Notes: generated by a model from the letters alone, not told the origin. Numbered from the stretch's first letter, positions 45,228-54,812 are shown. The stretch: 64,000 nt of DNA from Cellvibrio sp. UBA7661 (GCA_002483365.1 DLHT01000006.1:307524-371523); one strand, 5' to 3'. Numbers and translations: made by a program.

Positions 45228-47030
45228 ATGTATATCTTGAGCATCATCCGCAGTATTTATGCCGTTCTGAGCAAAGAGCAAAAAACAAAAATGTTGCTGC
45301 TGCAACTGTTTTTTGCATTCTCTGCTGTTGTACAAGTGGTAGGTGTAGCCAGTATTGCGCCGTTTATCGGTATTATTTCAAACCCGGAGAGCATACATAC
45401 TAATAAGGTACTTTCTACTATTTATGATCTAGGTAAATTCAACTCTACTAATGAATTCATATTGGGTTTCGCTTTATTATCAATTGCAATGATTCTTATA
45501 TCTAATGGCGTCAGCGCATTAACGCTCTGGCTCCAATTACGATTTTCTATTTATTTAGGTAGTAGTTTTCAGTTTCAGTTGTTTGAAAAATTTATTAACC
45601 GTGATTATTTATTTCATAAATCAACTAACTACAATCGGCTTATTTCAATAATTTCTTCAGACGCACCGCGATTTATTTACATGGTACTGCAGCCTTATTT
45701 AATGATGTGCAGCCAAGCATTTGTAGCTCTTATTATTCTCGTCGGCCTTTTGTTTCTTGATCCTATTATTGCAATAGGCTCCGCATTGCTTATTGGTGGC
45801 GCTTATCTGGGAACCTACTGGATTATCAAAAAATCGCTCAAGCGTCACGGCGATATTATTACTGAGCGCAATCGTTCAATACAGGCTTTATTATCAGAAT
45901 CATTTATCGGCATTAAAGACATTAAGCTAAACACGCTCGAGACAAAATACACAGCGAACTACCGTAAGATAAACCAGCGCGGATTGGATTCCAGTGCTTA
46001 TATTGCTTTATCAGGTGAATTGCCACGCTTTGCTATTGAGACAATTTCGTTCAGTGCTATTTTACTTTTTGCAATACTATTACTGGCGAACAATTCAAGC
46101 AGCGCAAACGTTGTGTCAATTTTAAGTGTTTATGCACTTGCTGGTTATAAGCTCCTGCCAACTATGCAACAAATGTATAAATCTATTTCCAGCATTAGTG
46201 CAAATGGTGGCGTAGTACTGGAACTGAAACGGAATCTCGATGTAGTCACTGAAAACAAAGAACACATCAATATCAAACCCATGCAAAATGTTGATTCACT
46301 GACATTGAATAACATCACTTACCAATATCCAAATACTGATAAGTATGCATTGGATGATGTTTCTCTCAATTTTATGCGAGGCCAACTGAATACTATTGCA
46401 GGCCCCTCCGGCTCGGGAAAATCTACATTAGCCGATATTATTTTGGGTTTGCTGCCACCAGCCAGCGGCAAAATGACAGCCAACAATATCAACCTCCAAG
46501 GTGAATTATTACAATCTTACCAAGCAACAATTGGCTATGTTCCACAACATATTTTTATTTTGGATGATAGTGTAATTGCCAACGTCGCCTTTGGTGTAGA
46601 TAAAAAGGATATTGATATTGAGCGTGTAAAGCAGGCATTAATTAATGCCAATGCGATGGAGTTTGTTGAGAAGCTACCCAAAGGCCTGGAGACTGGACTA
46701 GGGCAAGATGGAAAGTTACTGAGTGGTGGCCAACGTCAACGCATAGGTATTGCACGCGCACTGTATCGTAACAACAAGGTGCTGATTTTAGATGAACCAA
46801 CAAGCGCGCTTGATATCGAATCAGAGCATGAACTGATGAATCTGCTGAACCAGCTTAAAAAAGAAGTATTGATTATTGTTATCTCGCATCGCCCGGCAGC
46901 CATCAAGCTTTCCGATAGGATTTCCGTTATTGCTGATGGAAAACTTATCGCAAACGGCGAGTACGCACAATTATATGCAGAAAATGATTACTTTAAGTCC
47001 ATGATCGAAAAAGGATTTATGAGCCAATGA
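45228..47030 (+). CDS. PglK-like ABC half-transporter (lipid-linked glycan flippase)
   Basis: The 600-residue fused permease-ATPase has six transmembrane helices in residues 20-310 and then a complete ABC domain: Walker A GPSGSGKSTLAD near 392, Q-loop YVPQHIF, signature LSGGQRQRIGIARAL near 500 and Walker B VLILDEPTSALD. The arrangement and the N-terminal ILSKEQK-like start resemble PglK/WlaB, which flips undecaprenyl-linked oligosaccharide. No Wzx-type flippase is seen in the window, so this gene may fill that role. A general lipid or peptide exporter is the alternative. Confidence 0.82.
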   Translation: MYILSIIRSIYAVLSKEQKTKMLLLQLFFAFSAVVQVVGVASIAPFIGIISNPESIHTNKVLSTIYDLGKFNSTNEFILGFALLSIAMILISNGVSALTLWLQLRFSIYLGSSFQFQLFEKFINRDYLFHKSTNYNRLISIISSDAPRFIYMVLQPYLMMCSQAFVALIILVGLLFLDPIIAIGSALLIGGAYLGTYWIIKKSLKRHGDIITERNRSIQALLSESFIGIKDIKLNTLETKYTANYRKINQRGLDSSAYIALSGELPRFAIETISFSAILLFAILLLANNSSSANVVSILSVYALAGYKLLPTMQQMYKSISSISANGGVVLELKRNLDVVTENKEHINIKPMQNVDSLTLNNITYQYPNTDKYALDDVSLNFMRGQLNTIAGPSGSGKSTLADIILGLLPPASGKMTANNINLQGELLQSYQATIGYVPQHIFILDDSVIANVAFGVDKKDIDIERVKQALINANAMEFVEKLPKGLETGLGQDGKLLSGGQRQRIGIARALYRNNKVLILDEPTSALDIESEHELMNLLNQLKKEVLIIVISHRPAAIKLSDRISVIADGKLIANGEYAQLYAENDYFKSMIEKGFMSQ

Positions 47031-48226
47031 GCGAAAAAAAAAATCTATTAGTATGCATGCCTGATTTTCCATTTCCGGCACGGAAAAATGGAATTTCAAT
47101 ACGCTATTATCCAATTCTTAAACATGCGGCAAAAGAATTTAATATTCATCTACTGATTATTGCCGAGGGAGCCGTCAGCGAAGAGGGAATTCAACAAGCC
47201 AAAGAATTTTGCCATAAGGTTTCTATTTATGTTCGTAAACCTCACCCAGTCAGCAAAATAAAAAAATTATTTACGCGCGTTAAAGCATTTATTCCAAACA
47301 CGCTGCCTTTTGACTTTATCTGTTACGATGAATCGTTAATTGCTGATTTTATACAACAGGAAACCAAAGGCTTAATGTATGACACTGCACTGTGTGTTTT
47401 GCTTTCATACCAACATCTCGTAAAGAAATTTGTTCACGCTACTTATCATAGTTTAGATGTTATTGATTCACCCTACTCTACAAGCCTACGCTCAAAGGGC
47501 ACATCACTGATTAGTGCTTATGATGTCAATATGATGAAACTTTGGGAAAGAAAAGCATTAACAACCGTTGATTATGCTTGCTACGTATCGCCACTTGATC
47601 GGGAAATTGGTGCTGGAACCGGGGCTGATCAGAATAAAATTGGTGTAATTCCCAATGGGCTTTTTTTACAAGACCACAGCGAAGAAAAGATAGAGTATGG
47701 CTGTCATACCATTGGTTACTTAGGTCATATGGGGTACCCACCAAATATAAAGGCAGCATTACGACTTTATGCTATTTTTAAATCCCGCCGAGATGCCTTA
47801 GCCAATACCAAGTTAGTTATTATCGGACGTGACCCAGCACCAGAGATCGCCGCATTAGCAAAAGATCCTGATGTTATCGTGACAGGCACAGTTGATAACA
47901 TTTGGCCGTATGTTAATGGTGTGGATTTGTTTGCATTCCCTATGGAAATAGGCAGCGGGCAACAAAATAAACTTTTAGAGGCAATGGGCGCAGGAAAACC
48001 GGTCATTAGTTCTGCGCTGGGCAATTCGGGAATAGGCGCAAAAGATCGTATCGAGATTATCGAAGCAAATACGGATGACACCATTGGTGACGCATTGGTT
48101 TTATTAGCCAGTGATCGCGACTATGCAGAAAAAATAGGCGCAGCTGCAAAATCATTTATTGATAGAACCTACGCCTGGCCATTTATTTTCAAACAAATTG
48201 ATACGCAGCTATTACATACAAGATAA
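47027..48226 (+). CDS. Family 4 glycosyltransferase
   Basis: The 399-residue GT-B protein has its start overlapping the flippase stop by four bases (ATGA). The first domain begins NLLVCMPDFPFPARKNGISIRY, and the second has TIGYLGHMGYPPNIKAAL near residue 228 and the donor site MEIGSGQQNKLLEAMGAGKPVI near 307, a form common in polysaccharide glycosyltransferases of the GT4 class. The sugar is unknown. Confidence 0.87.
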   Translation: MSEKKNLLVCMPDFPFPARKNGISIRYYPILKHAAKEFNIHLLIIAEGAVSEEGIQQAKEFCHKVSIYVRKPHPVSKIKKLFTRVKAFIPNTLPFDFICYDESLIADFIQQETKGLMYDTALCVLLSYQHLVKKFVHATYHSLDVIDSPYSTSLRSKGTSLISAYDVNMMKLWERKALTTVDYACYVSPLDREIGAGTGADQNKIGVIPNGLFLQDHSEEKIEYGCHTIGYLGHMGYPPNIKAALRLYAIFKSRRDALANTKLVIIGRDPAPEIAALAKDPDVIVTGTVDNIWPYVNGVDLFAFPMEIGSGQQNKLLEAMGAGKPVISSALGNSGIGAKDRIEIIEANTDDTIGDALVLLASDRDYAEKIGAAAKSFIDRTYAWPFIFKQIDTQLLHTR

Positions 48227-48240
48227 CTTTTGGAAAAAAA

Positions 48241-49422
48241 ATGAGTCGAATTTCAATCTTTGGTTACTATGGGCAAGGAAACGCAGGAGATGAGGCGATC
48301 CTATCCGCGCTTATTGATGGAATTAAAACTGAGTTGCCCAGTGCAAATATTAGTGTTTGCTCAGCAAACCCAGAAGAAACCAAAAAAAGCCATCACGTTA
48401 ATGCTTTCCCTTTTTTTGGCACAAGCCTAAAAGCGATTGCTAAAGGCCTGCTACGCAAAACACGTAGCCATTACATTAACGCAATTGTTAGTTTTTTTAG
48501 ATCTGATTTAATTATTATTGGTGGTGGTGGTTTATTTTTTGATAGCAAAGAAACCAACAAATGGATTTTCGGCTACATCGACTTAATTCATCGAGCAAAA
48601 CGCTTTGGAAAGAAAGTCGCACTTGTGGGCATTAGTGTAGGCCCTCTGCACCATAAAGGATCGGAAGATGCTATTGCACAAGCATTTTCTCTAGTTGATC
48701 TTATTTCAGTAAGAGACAATACATCCAAAAACACCCTGATTAAATGTGGTGTTTCACCAGATAAAATTCATGTAATTCCTGATTTGGTATTTACGCTTAA
48801 TTCAGCTAGCGATGAGCGAGTAATAGAAATTTTATCTACCGAATTGTTCCTCTATGGCAACAATCAAAAAAACATTGCCCTCACTCCTTGCTGTTACAAC
48901 ACAGCTCAATCCGGCTGGATGCAGCAATATATTGCATTTTGTGAACGTGCTATCGCAGAGTTAGATTGCAATTTGTGGCTAATCCCCATGCAACGAAATG
49001 ACTCGCATGACGACCTTGCTGCGATAGAAGCCATTTACTCAAAGCTTTCGGCAAATGCCAAAAGCCGCGCATTTATACTTCGCGGAAGATATAACGCAAA
49101 AGAAATACAAGGCATTATCAGTAAATCTAATTTTGTATTGGCTGAACGCCTGCATGGATCAATAATGGCGATCAATACCAATACACCTGTAATGAGTATT
49201 GCTTATATGCCTAAGGTCAATGGGGTTATTGAACTCGTTAATCTGCAGGATCATATTATTTCAATGGATGATTTTCTAAATGGTTCCTTCCTGAAATTGC
49301 CACAACTCAAAGAAAAAGAAGCACTTAATGCAATGATTAACGAAAGCCAACAAAAAAATAAAGCATTAAGAAACCAAGCAGCATTAAATTTTTCTAAACT
49401 TTCGCGTTGCTTATTTTCATAA
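48241..49422 (+). CDS. Polysaccharide pyruvyl transferase family protein
   Basis: The 393-residue protein is probably a transferase that adds a pyruvyl ketal from phosphoenolpyruvate to a sugar. The family hallmarks are GYYGQGNAGDEAILSALI at residue 8, LIIIGGGGLFFD near 93, VGISVGPL near 131, ISVRDNTSKNTL near 155 and LAERLHGSIMAI near 300. These match the CsaB-like group. Pyruvate would add a negative charge to the polymer. It follows the glycosyltransferase by 14 bases. Confidence 0.88.
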   Translation: MSRISIFGYYGQGNAGDEAILSALIDGIKTELPSANISVCSANPEETKKSHHVNAFPFFGTSLKAIAKGLLRKTRSHYINAIVSFFRSDLIIIGGGGLFFDSKETNKWIFGYIDLIHRAKRFGKKVALVGISVGPLHHKGSEDAIAQAFSLVDLISVRDNTSKNTLIKCGVSPDKIHVIPDLVFTLNSASDERVIEILSTELFLYGNNQKNIALTPCCYNTAQSGWMQQYIAFCERAIAELDCNLWLIPMQRNDSHDDLAAIEAIYSKLSANAKSRAFILRGRYNAKEIQGIISKSNFVLAERLHGSIMAINTNTPVMSIAYMPKVNGVIELVNLQDHIISMDDFLNGSFLKLPQLKEKEALNAMINESQQKNKALRNQAALNFSKLSRCLFS

Positions 49423-49460
49423 TTACACAACTATTTTAATTGATTAAAAAGGCATTTATT

Positions 49461-50519
49461 ATGAAAATTACCGTATTTGGAACATGTGCTTTACCGCACT
49501 CATCTCAAATATATACCGGCCTACACCGACTTCAATCTCAGAAAAAAATTGACCTCCATTATACTTCAAGTAATGGAGCAAGCCCCCATACAACCTTGCC
49601 TCAGGACACCATTAATCGTCTTCCTGGCGTTCTTATAAAAGCCGACAAAAATCTCGTTTTCATCGATCTACTCGACTCATCCAAGATAGAAGATGAAGTT
49701 TTACATAGTGTTCAATTTTATCTTAAGCGAAGCTATGCAAGCAGCGGATACGCGTCAGAAAAAATTTTTCCTTTAGGGCTAAATTTCGAGATATATAACA
49801 ATTATCCCTACTGGTACGAGAGCATGAGATATATCTCTTTGAACTACAGCAGCAAAAAGAGTTTTAAATCAAATATAGGTGTTTTGCTTGATGCCATTGG
49901 AATAAGTTTTCTTCCGAGGATAAAAAATTTTGAATGTATGAATGGTCATTTTAAAGAAGATGACAGCGTATTATTTATGGTTAGGACATGGGACCCACTT
50001 GAAGCAGGGACACGTCTTACCGAAGAGGAGCAGGAAGACCGTCATAAAATAAATTGCGAACGTGCCGAACTAATAAAAAATTTAAAGATCGAGCTTGGAG
50101 ATAAATTCATCGGTGGATTCACAAGAAGCATCCATAGCGCGAGAGAATACCCAGACCTAGTTTTATCAGATAGCAATCTTACAAAGAAAAAGAATTATTT
50201 GAGCTTGGTTAGAAAAGTGCCTATCTGCATAGCAACTACCGGATTACACGGGTCTATCGGATGGAAAATGGCTGAGTATGTCGCGCTAGGAAGAGCAATA
50301 GTGTCAGAAGCAAGTGAAATCTTAATCCCTGATGGCTTCGCAGAGGGAAAAAACTATCTTCAATTTGATACCAATAACAAATGCATTGATAGCGTTTTAA
50401 AATTAATTGGAAATAGAGAGCTACGACAAAAAATGATGATGGACAATTTAGAATATTACAAAGAGCACTTATTGCCAGAAAAATTAGTTGAGAATGCGAT
50501 TAAACGAATAAGCTTATAG
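49461..50519 (+). CDS. Glycosyltransferase-like protein, divergent
   Basis: The 352-residue protein from the ATG at 49461 has AAGG upstream; a TTG seven codons earlier is less likely. It is not clearly assigned. The C-terminal part has GLHGSIGWKMAEYVALGRAIVSE near residue 260, where a GT-B donor loop would lie, and ends with a helix of the kind that closes many GT-B proteins. The N-terminus begins KITVFGTCALPHSSQ. The gene uses many AT-rich codons (ATA, AGA, AAA) compared with the haem region. It is the last gene of the plus-strand sugar run. Confidence 0.7.
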   Translation: MKITVFGTCALPHSSQIYTGLHRLQSQKKIDLHYTSSNGASPHTTLPQDTINRLPGVLIKADKNLVFIDLLDSSKIEDEVLHSVQFYLKRSYASSGYASEKIFPLGLNFEIYNNYPYWYESMRYISLNYSSKKSFKSNIGVLLDAIGISFLPRIKNFECMNGHFKEDDSVLFMVRTWDPLEAGTRLTEEEQEDRHKINCERAELIKNLKIELGDKFIGGFTRSIHSAREYPDLVLSDSNLTKKKNYLSLVRKVPICIATTGLHGSIGWKMAEYVALGRAIVSEASEILIPDGFAEGKNYLQFDTNNKCIDSVLKLIGNRELRQKMMMDNLEYYKEHLLPEKLVENAIKRISL

Positions 50520-50614
50520 AAATAAAAAATATTTGAGTACTTGATTGAATCGCTCTGCAGTACTTAAATTAAGATGAAACTCACCTGTACTTTCTTAATA
50601 GAGGCACATATACA

Positions 50615-51325
50615 CTAATAGCTATATCTTGTTTTCGGTGCCTCAGCTGAACTGGAAAAGCTCACCGATTTTTTCAAATGTATCGATCCAAGGCGATATA
50701 GCTTTCTTAAAGGTATTATAAGTATCAATAATACTAGATATAACAGGGAAGGCTCGGCCACTTCAATTTTTTTTACGAGCAATGTACTTATTTCAGCAGC
50801 ACCATCCAGATCAAAAAGATAGTAATTTGAGCCGTCATATTTCATATCGATAATTTTCTTTTCTATCCCCGCAACTATTTTGCCACCTGAAAAGCTCATG
50901 GTTGTCGCACCTCGCAAAGCGCTTGGCTCCTCCATGATGTAGGCGGCACCCAAGTAACCTTCGTTATCAACAAAGTAACCCCATGAGAGGTAAGGAAGAT
51001 TGTCGGCGGGAGTTTTATTGGCACCCCAAAAATCAAATATGTTGGTGAGATCTGACACCGAAAGCTTGTCCCAAAAACTGATCACCTCAGCCTCGGTTGG
51101 AAGGCGCCATCCGGAATAGACAGAATTGAGACTGTCTACAACGGAGTTAATGCTCGCCCCATTGTTGACGCCAAAATCCAACCATACCAAACCAGTATCT
51201 ACGTCCCGGACAGCAAGATTATCGTTCTGATGAAATGCATCGACATTTTCTATAGTGAGACATTTAGCTTCACCAGAACAAAGCATTAGAAATAGAAAAA
51301 CAGTTTTATATATTAACTTAGACAT
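50615..51325 (-). CDS. Lcl/DUF1566-type protein with atypical PEP-CTERM-like tail
   Basis: The 236-residue exported protein has a signal peptide of about 22 residues (FLFLMLCSGEAKC). A Lcl/DUF1566-like region follows with DVDTGLVWLDF near 40 and YSGWRLPTEAEVISFW near 69. At residue 189 the tail VAEPSLLYLVLLILIIPLRK looks like a PEP-CTERM signal, but with VAEP for VPEP, and the basic stretch is followed by about 25 more polar residues. A strong AAGGAG ribosome site precedes the ATG. It is probably an exosortase substrate or a decayed one. Confidence 0.72.
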   Translation of the reverse strand: MSKLIYKTVFLFLMLCSGEAKCLTIENVDAFHQNDNLAVRDVDTGLVWLDFGVNNGASINSVVDSLNSVYSGWRLPTEAEVISFWDKLSVSDLTNIFDFWGANKTPADNLPYLSWGYFVDNEGYLGAAYIMEEPSALRGATTMSFSGGKIVAGIEKKIIDMKYDGSNYYLFDLDGAAEISTLLVKKIEVAEPSLLYLVLLILIIPLRKLYRLGSIHLKKSVSFSSSAEAPKTRYSY

Positions 51326-51354
51326 GCCTTACTCCTTGTTCGCATCAAAGTGCC

Positions 51355-51579
51355 TTAGCTCAAACATACAAAAAGTAACAGAACAACTTCTGGAGCCCGC
51401 CGAAAAACTGCAACCAGTGCTTTTCTAAATTCTGAGAGCTTGATTTCGTTTACCTGCACTTCATCGTATAAGCCCAGTATATTCTTTATGCCATCGCCAG
51501 CAGAAGCGAAATTGTTATTTTGACTATTGTCACCCACTATTTCGGCACAAAGCAATAAGGCAAATCCACAGAGGATCAC
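51355..51579 (-). CDS. Possible small exported protein or gene remnant
   Basis: The 74-codon frame starts with GTG and has a hydrophobic N-terminus (LCGFALLLCAEIVG) and a hydrophobic end after RRAPEV. It lies between a GT2 gene and the Lcl-type gene on the same strand, in a 280-base gap. No ribosome site or homologue is recognised. It may be a real small protein, a remnant of a PEP-CTERM-like gene, or chance. Confidence 0.25.
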   Translation of the reverse strand: MILCGFALLLCAEIVGDNSQNNNFASAGDGIKNILGLYDEVQVNEIKLSEFRKALVAVFRRAPEVVLLLFVCLS

Positions 51580-51605
51580 GAAACTTTACTTTTACGCGCC
51601 GCACG

Positions 51606-52526
51606 CTAACGAATACGATTTTGTCTATGACTGAAAATAGATGTAAATCTTGCCAATAAATAAATGTAGTTAAGCGCCAGAGACGAAACAAACTGAGAAA
51701 CTGACGTAATTTTCAAACGCACAAGAAGGACTGCAAAGTTAATCAGCCCCAATCCGGAAAGAATCAGTAACGCGTAGCTATACAAACCAAAAATCACAGC
51801 TAAAAGAAAACACCCCGTTAAAAGAGCCACGAATAGCGACAGCACTGCAACTTTGGATGAAATAAATTTTCCTATCGATTGAGTATCTCCGATGCCATGC
51901 CACCGCTCTCGGACAAAAAAAGCTTTCAGAGTTTTAGGGTACCCCTCATGATATACAAAAAATTCCTGATCCGGTTTCACTTGTGCCCCATGTTTTTTTG
52001 CTCTTTCACAAAAATCAACATCCTCCCCTGTTTTTAGTAACTTATTAAACCCTTCAATCGAATTAAATAGCTTTTTTGAGCAGACCAAATTTCCAGAATT
52101 TATATAAGATGCAGATGTATTTTTAAGGCACGCAAACCAACCAGTCTCAATCCACGAGGGGTCTTGAGATACTGAAACCTTATTTCCTGTTACTATAAGA
52201 TCGTTGAACTCAATACTTTCCGCGAAATTAGAAACAGCAAGAAACCACTTTTCTGTTACTAATATGTCAGCATCAATAAAAACTAAACATTGACCAGACG
52301 ATTGTGCAACTCCAATGTTTCTAGCATCAGCTACTGTAGTACGACAATTTAATTGTATTAACTTTACCCATTTAAACTGACTGCATATATCTGCAGTTTT
52401 ATCACTACTTCCGTTATCAACCACAATAACTTCTACATCATTATTCTGAACAAACCTATCTAGTGTAGATAAGGTCTTGTTAATATAATTTGCCTCGTTA
52501 AAAGCGGGTATTATTACAGATATCAT
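51606..52526 (-). CDS. Family 2 glycosyltransferase with C-terminal membrane helices
   Basis: The 306-residue enzyme starts MISVIIPAFNEANYINKTL, the typical GT-A opening. VDNGSSDKTADIC lies near 36 and FIDADILVTEKWF near 84, with the metal site DAD. The donor/acceptor region has GEDVDFCERAKKHG near 165. Two transmembrane helices lie at about residues 225-270. It is AT-rich compared with the housekeeping genes. It follows the ConA-like gene by nine bases. Confidence 0.88.
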   Translation of the reverse strand: MISVIIPAFNEANYINKTLSTLDRFVQNNDVEVIVVDNGSSDKTADICSQFKWVKLIQLNCRTTVADARNIGVAQSSGQCLVFIDADILVTEKWFLAVSNFAESIEFNDLIVTGNKVSVSQDPSWIETGWFACLKNTSASYINSGNLVCSKKLFNSIEGFNKLLKTGEDVDFCERAKKHGAQVKPDQEFFVYHEGYPKTLKAFFVRERWHGIGDTQSIGKFISSKVAVLSLFVALLTGCFLLAVIFGLYSYALLILSGLGLINFAVLLVRLKITSVSQFVSSLALNYIYLLARFTSIFSHRQNRIR

Positions 52527-52535
52527 TGCTAGGAC

Positions 52536-53420
52536 TCACTGACGCTTAAAATCTTTTGGCCCACTTGGACCTGTGCCATCAAACCCACCTGTAGTAATTT
52601 TTAGATTGTCATAATAAATTTCAAAAGATTTATCTACGTTTTGAGCCCAATCCAATAGAGCGACCTTTGTAATAGGGCCATTCGTTGGATGGCGATTCAA
52701 TAAGCCTGTTGCATCGACATACACTTTCCCATCTATCTCAACATAGTATTCGCCATCATTAATTTCGGTGTATGTGTTGTCACTATTCTTGATAGCAGAG
52801 TTGAACTTCACTTTAAATCTAAAATGATGCCATTTATCTCCCCAATCCGCCGCAGTAAAACCTTTTTTCTCTGGAGTATTAACAACCGCCTTTCCATAAG
52901 AACGACCAATCCAACTCGGATTGTTGCCATTCAAATTGATTACATTCTGCGTATCGTTTTGTGTAGTAGTGCCATCACCAAAGGAAACCTGATACAGGGA
53001 GCCTTTACCTGATGAGATACCTGTGTAATCCAGCCCGAATGTTGTATTAGCGCCTCCAAAGATTTTTAAAAACTTAATCCCCTGTTTCTCTTTTGGCATG
53101 CGAGCATGAAACTCTACGTAAACTTCATAAGTGTTATAAGGAGTCATATCAAAGCTGGCCCAACCATATATGCCGCCGCCTTTACTAACAGGGTAAACAG
53201 CTTTAAGCACTCCTTCACTCGTAGTGACATTGATCTGATCTTCATCTAAAAAGCTCGTTTCCACTAGCCCACCGGCTTGATATCCAATGCCTAAACCGGA
53301 CGTCAACTTCCCGGGAGTATCAAAATTTTCCTCCAGAAGAACTTTTACTTCCGCATAAGAAGACGAATGAGAAGATAAAAATATAATTCCGACATAAATT
53401 ACTGTTCTAAAGAAATTCAT
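52536..53420 (-). CDS. Secreted beta-sandwich (ConA-like) protein, possible polysaccharide-active
   Basis: The 294-residue protein from an ATG with GGAGATATCC directly before it has a signal peptide of about 22 residues ending SSYA. The rest is rich in beta strands and aromatics: EENFDTPGKL, YEVYVEFHARMPKEKQGIKFLKIFGG, DKWHHFRFKVKF, and IYYDNLKITTGG at the end. This pattern is that of a concanavalin-A-like sandwich, as in polysaccharide lyases and glucanases. Catalytic residues cannot be assigned. In EPS loci such proteins often trim the polymer. Its end abuts the glycosyltransferase 51606-52526. Confidence 0.68.
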   Translation of the reverse strand: MNFFRTVIYVGIIFLSSHSSSYAEVKVLLEENFDTPGKLTSGLGIGYQAGGLVETSFLDEDQINVTTSEGVLKAVYPVSKGGGIYGWASFDMTPYNTYEVYVEFHARMPKEKQGIKFLKIFGGANTTFGLDYTGISSGKGSLYQVSFGDGTTTQNDTQNVINLNGNNPSWIGRSYGKAVVNTPEKKGFTAADWGDKWHHFRFKVKFNSAIKNSDNTYTEINDGEYYVEIDGKVYVDATGLLNRHPTNGPITKVALLDWAQNVDKSFEIYYDNLKITTGGFDGTGPSGPKDFKRQ

Positions 53421-53471
53421 GGATATCTCCAAAATTAGGTAAAAGGCGGACAGAGCCACTTGGCAAAGCAA

Positions 53472-54749
53472 TTAGTGCTCAGTTTTTGAAGGCTTATCGT
53501 ATACAAACACATCTGTAATCTTAGTCAAGCAAACGATAAACGCCAGATGAACCCATAGAAAAGGATAATAGGCAACTGTAACAAATTGGCCTGCGATTAC
53601 ATATCCTGCCACACCCATACCTAATCCGGCAGCTACCGCTTTAGTGAAAGGTTCAATATTTTTTATTCTTGTTAACTTGTACGTCATTACTAAACAATAA
53701 CAAATAATTAAAAGGAATAATGTAGTTGCTATAAATCCAGCATCTGTACCAACCTGAATGAAAATATTATGCGGCAGCTGAGCCGTTGGATAAAGCATGT
53801 CATAACTGAAATGCGCTTCGTAATAAGGTATGAAGTTATAAAATCCAACGCCAGTAAAGGGATAGTCTTTCATCATTTCCCATCCGTGCTCCCAGTAAAG
53901 CAACCTTTGCTCTGAAGTTTTATCATCGCCCGCGCTACTGAACCGATCTTTCTGCTCCTGAGGCAACAGGTAATAAAGAGAAGTGCTTAAAACTATTACT
54001 CCTATAAGAGGCTTTACACGGAATAGACTTTTTCTGAACATGAACACTAGTTGCATGAACAGCGCTACTTGAGCCCCCCTACTGCTAGCACCAAGAACTG
54101 TTAAAATGGGGCATATCCAGAATAGCGCGAGCAGCATTCGCTCCCATAACGCCATCCTTTCCTTTAACGCTTGGTAGATATAAAAAGCCAAAGGAAATAA
54201 CATTAACATTAATATTGCGAGCTCTCCTGAATTTTGGAAATAACCTTTCGGCCCCATTAAGCCCCAGCTCGTAAAACTGAACCCGCGAAACGCCCAAGAT
54301 TTTGAAGTGCCAAGCGCGATTTTTCCTGCAGCAAGAATATAAATAAGTAGAAATAAATAAAATCTTTCGGGCGTATTAACGATGTTAATTACTAAAAAAT
54401 AAATCACGAACCAACCAAAAAAAAGCATAAAATTTTTGTGTGCGAATTCTGGGTAGATTGCCGTAGCGACGGAAATTAAAATAGTTACTAGAAAAATAAC
54501 GATAAAAATATTAACCGCTGATGATACCCATTTCACTGTTGGATCCACAATCGCGCCAACCATCGCTCCAATTAGCAACAGTTGAGCCCAAGGCAAAATA
54601 TCAATTGCAGGAACAAGCGCTTGCGGCTTAACAAACTCAAAAAACAGGTAACCGCATATCATCCAGAATGAAAAATGCTGCTTTTTAAAGTAGCGCCACA
54701 TTGCACCTACTTTAAAAGCATAAAAGCTCTCAACAGTTTCATTACTCAT
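53472..54749 (-). CDS. O-antigen ligase / Wzy-type membrane protein
   Basis: The 425-residue polytopic membrane protein has about ten to eleven transmembrane helices. The Wzy_C region is visible as LGASSRGAQVALFMQLVF near residue 235, and a large periplasmic loop contains YYEAHFSYDM and the conserved His in LPHNIFIQVGTDAGFI near 330. In exosortase A loci a related protein is often called a putative O-glycosylation ligase. It may polymerise repeat units or transfer them to a protein. It follows the phosphatase gene by about 60 bases. Confidence 0.82.
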   Translation of the reverse strand: MSNETVESFYAFKVGAMWRYFKKQHFSFWMICGYLFFEFVKPQALVPAIDILPWAQLLLIGAMVGAIVDPTVKWVSSAVNIFIVIFLVTILISVATAIYPEFAHKNFMLFFGWFVIYFLVINIVNTPERFYLFLLIYILAAGKIALGTSKSWAFRGFSFTSWGLMGPKGYFQNSGELAILMLMLFPLAFYIYQALKERMALWERMLLALFWICPILTVLGASSRGAQVALFMQLVFMFRKSLFRVKPLIGVIVLSTSLYYLLPQEQKDRFSSAGDDKTSEQRLLYWEHGWEMMKDYPFTGVGFYNFIPYYEAHFSYDMLYPTAQLPHNIFIQVGTDAGFIATTLFLLIICYCLVMTYKLTRIKNIEPFTKAVAAGLGMGVAGYVIAGQFVTVAYYPFLWVHLAFIVCLTKITDVFVYDKPSKTEH

Positions 54750-54812
54750 TGTATGAATGATCTCTTAATTACTATCTATCTTTTACCCAGAAATATCAAA
54801 GCAGCCGATAAT

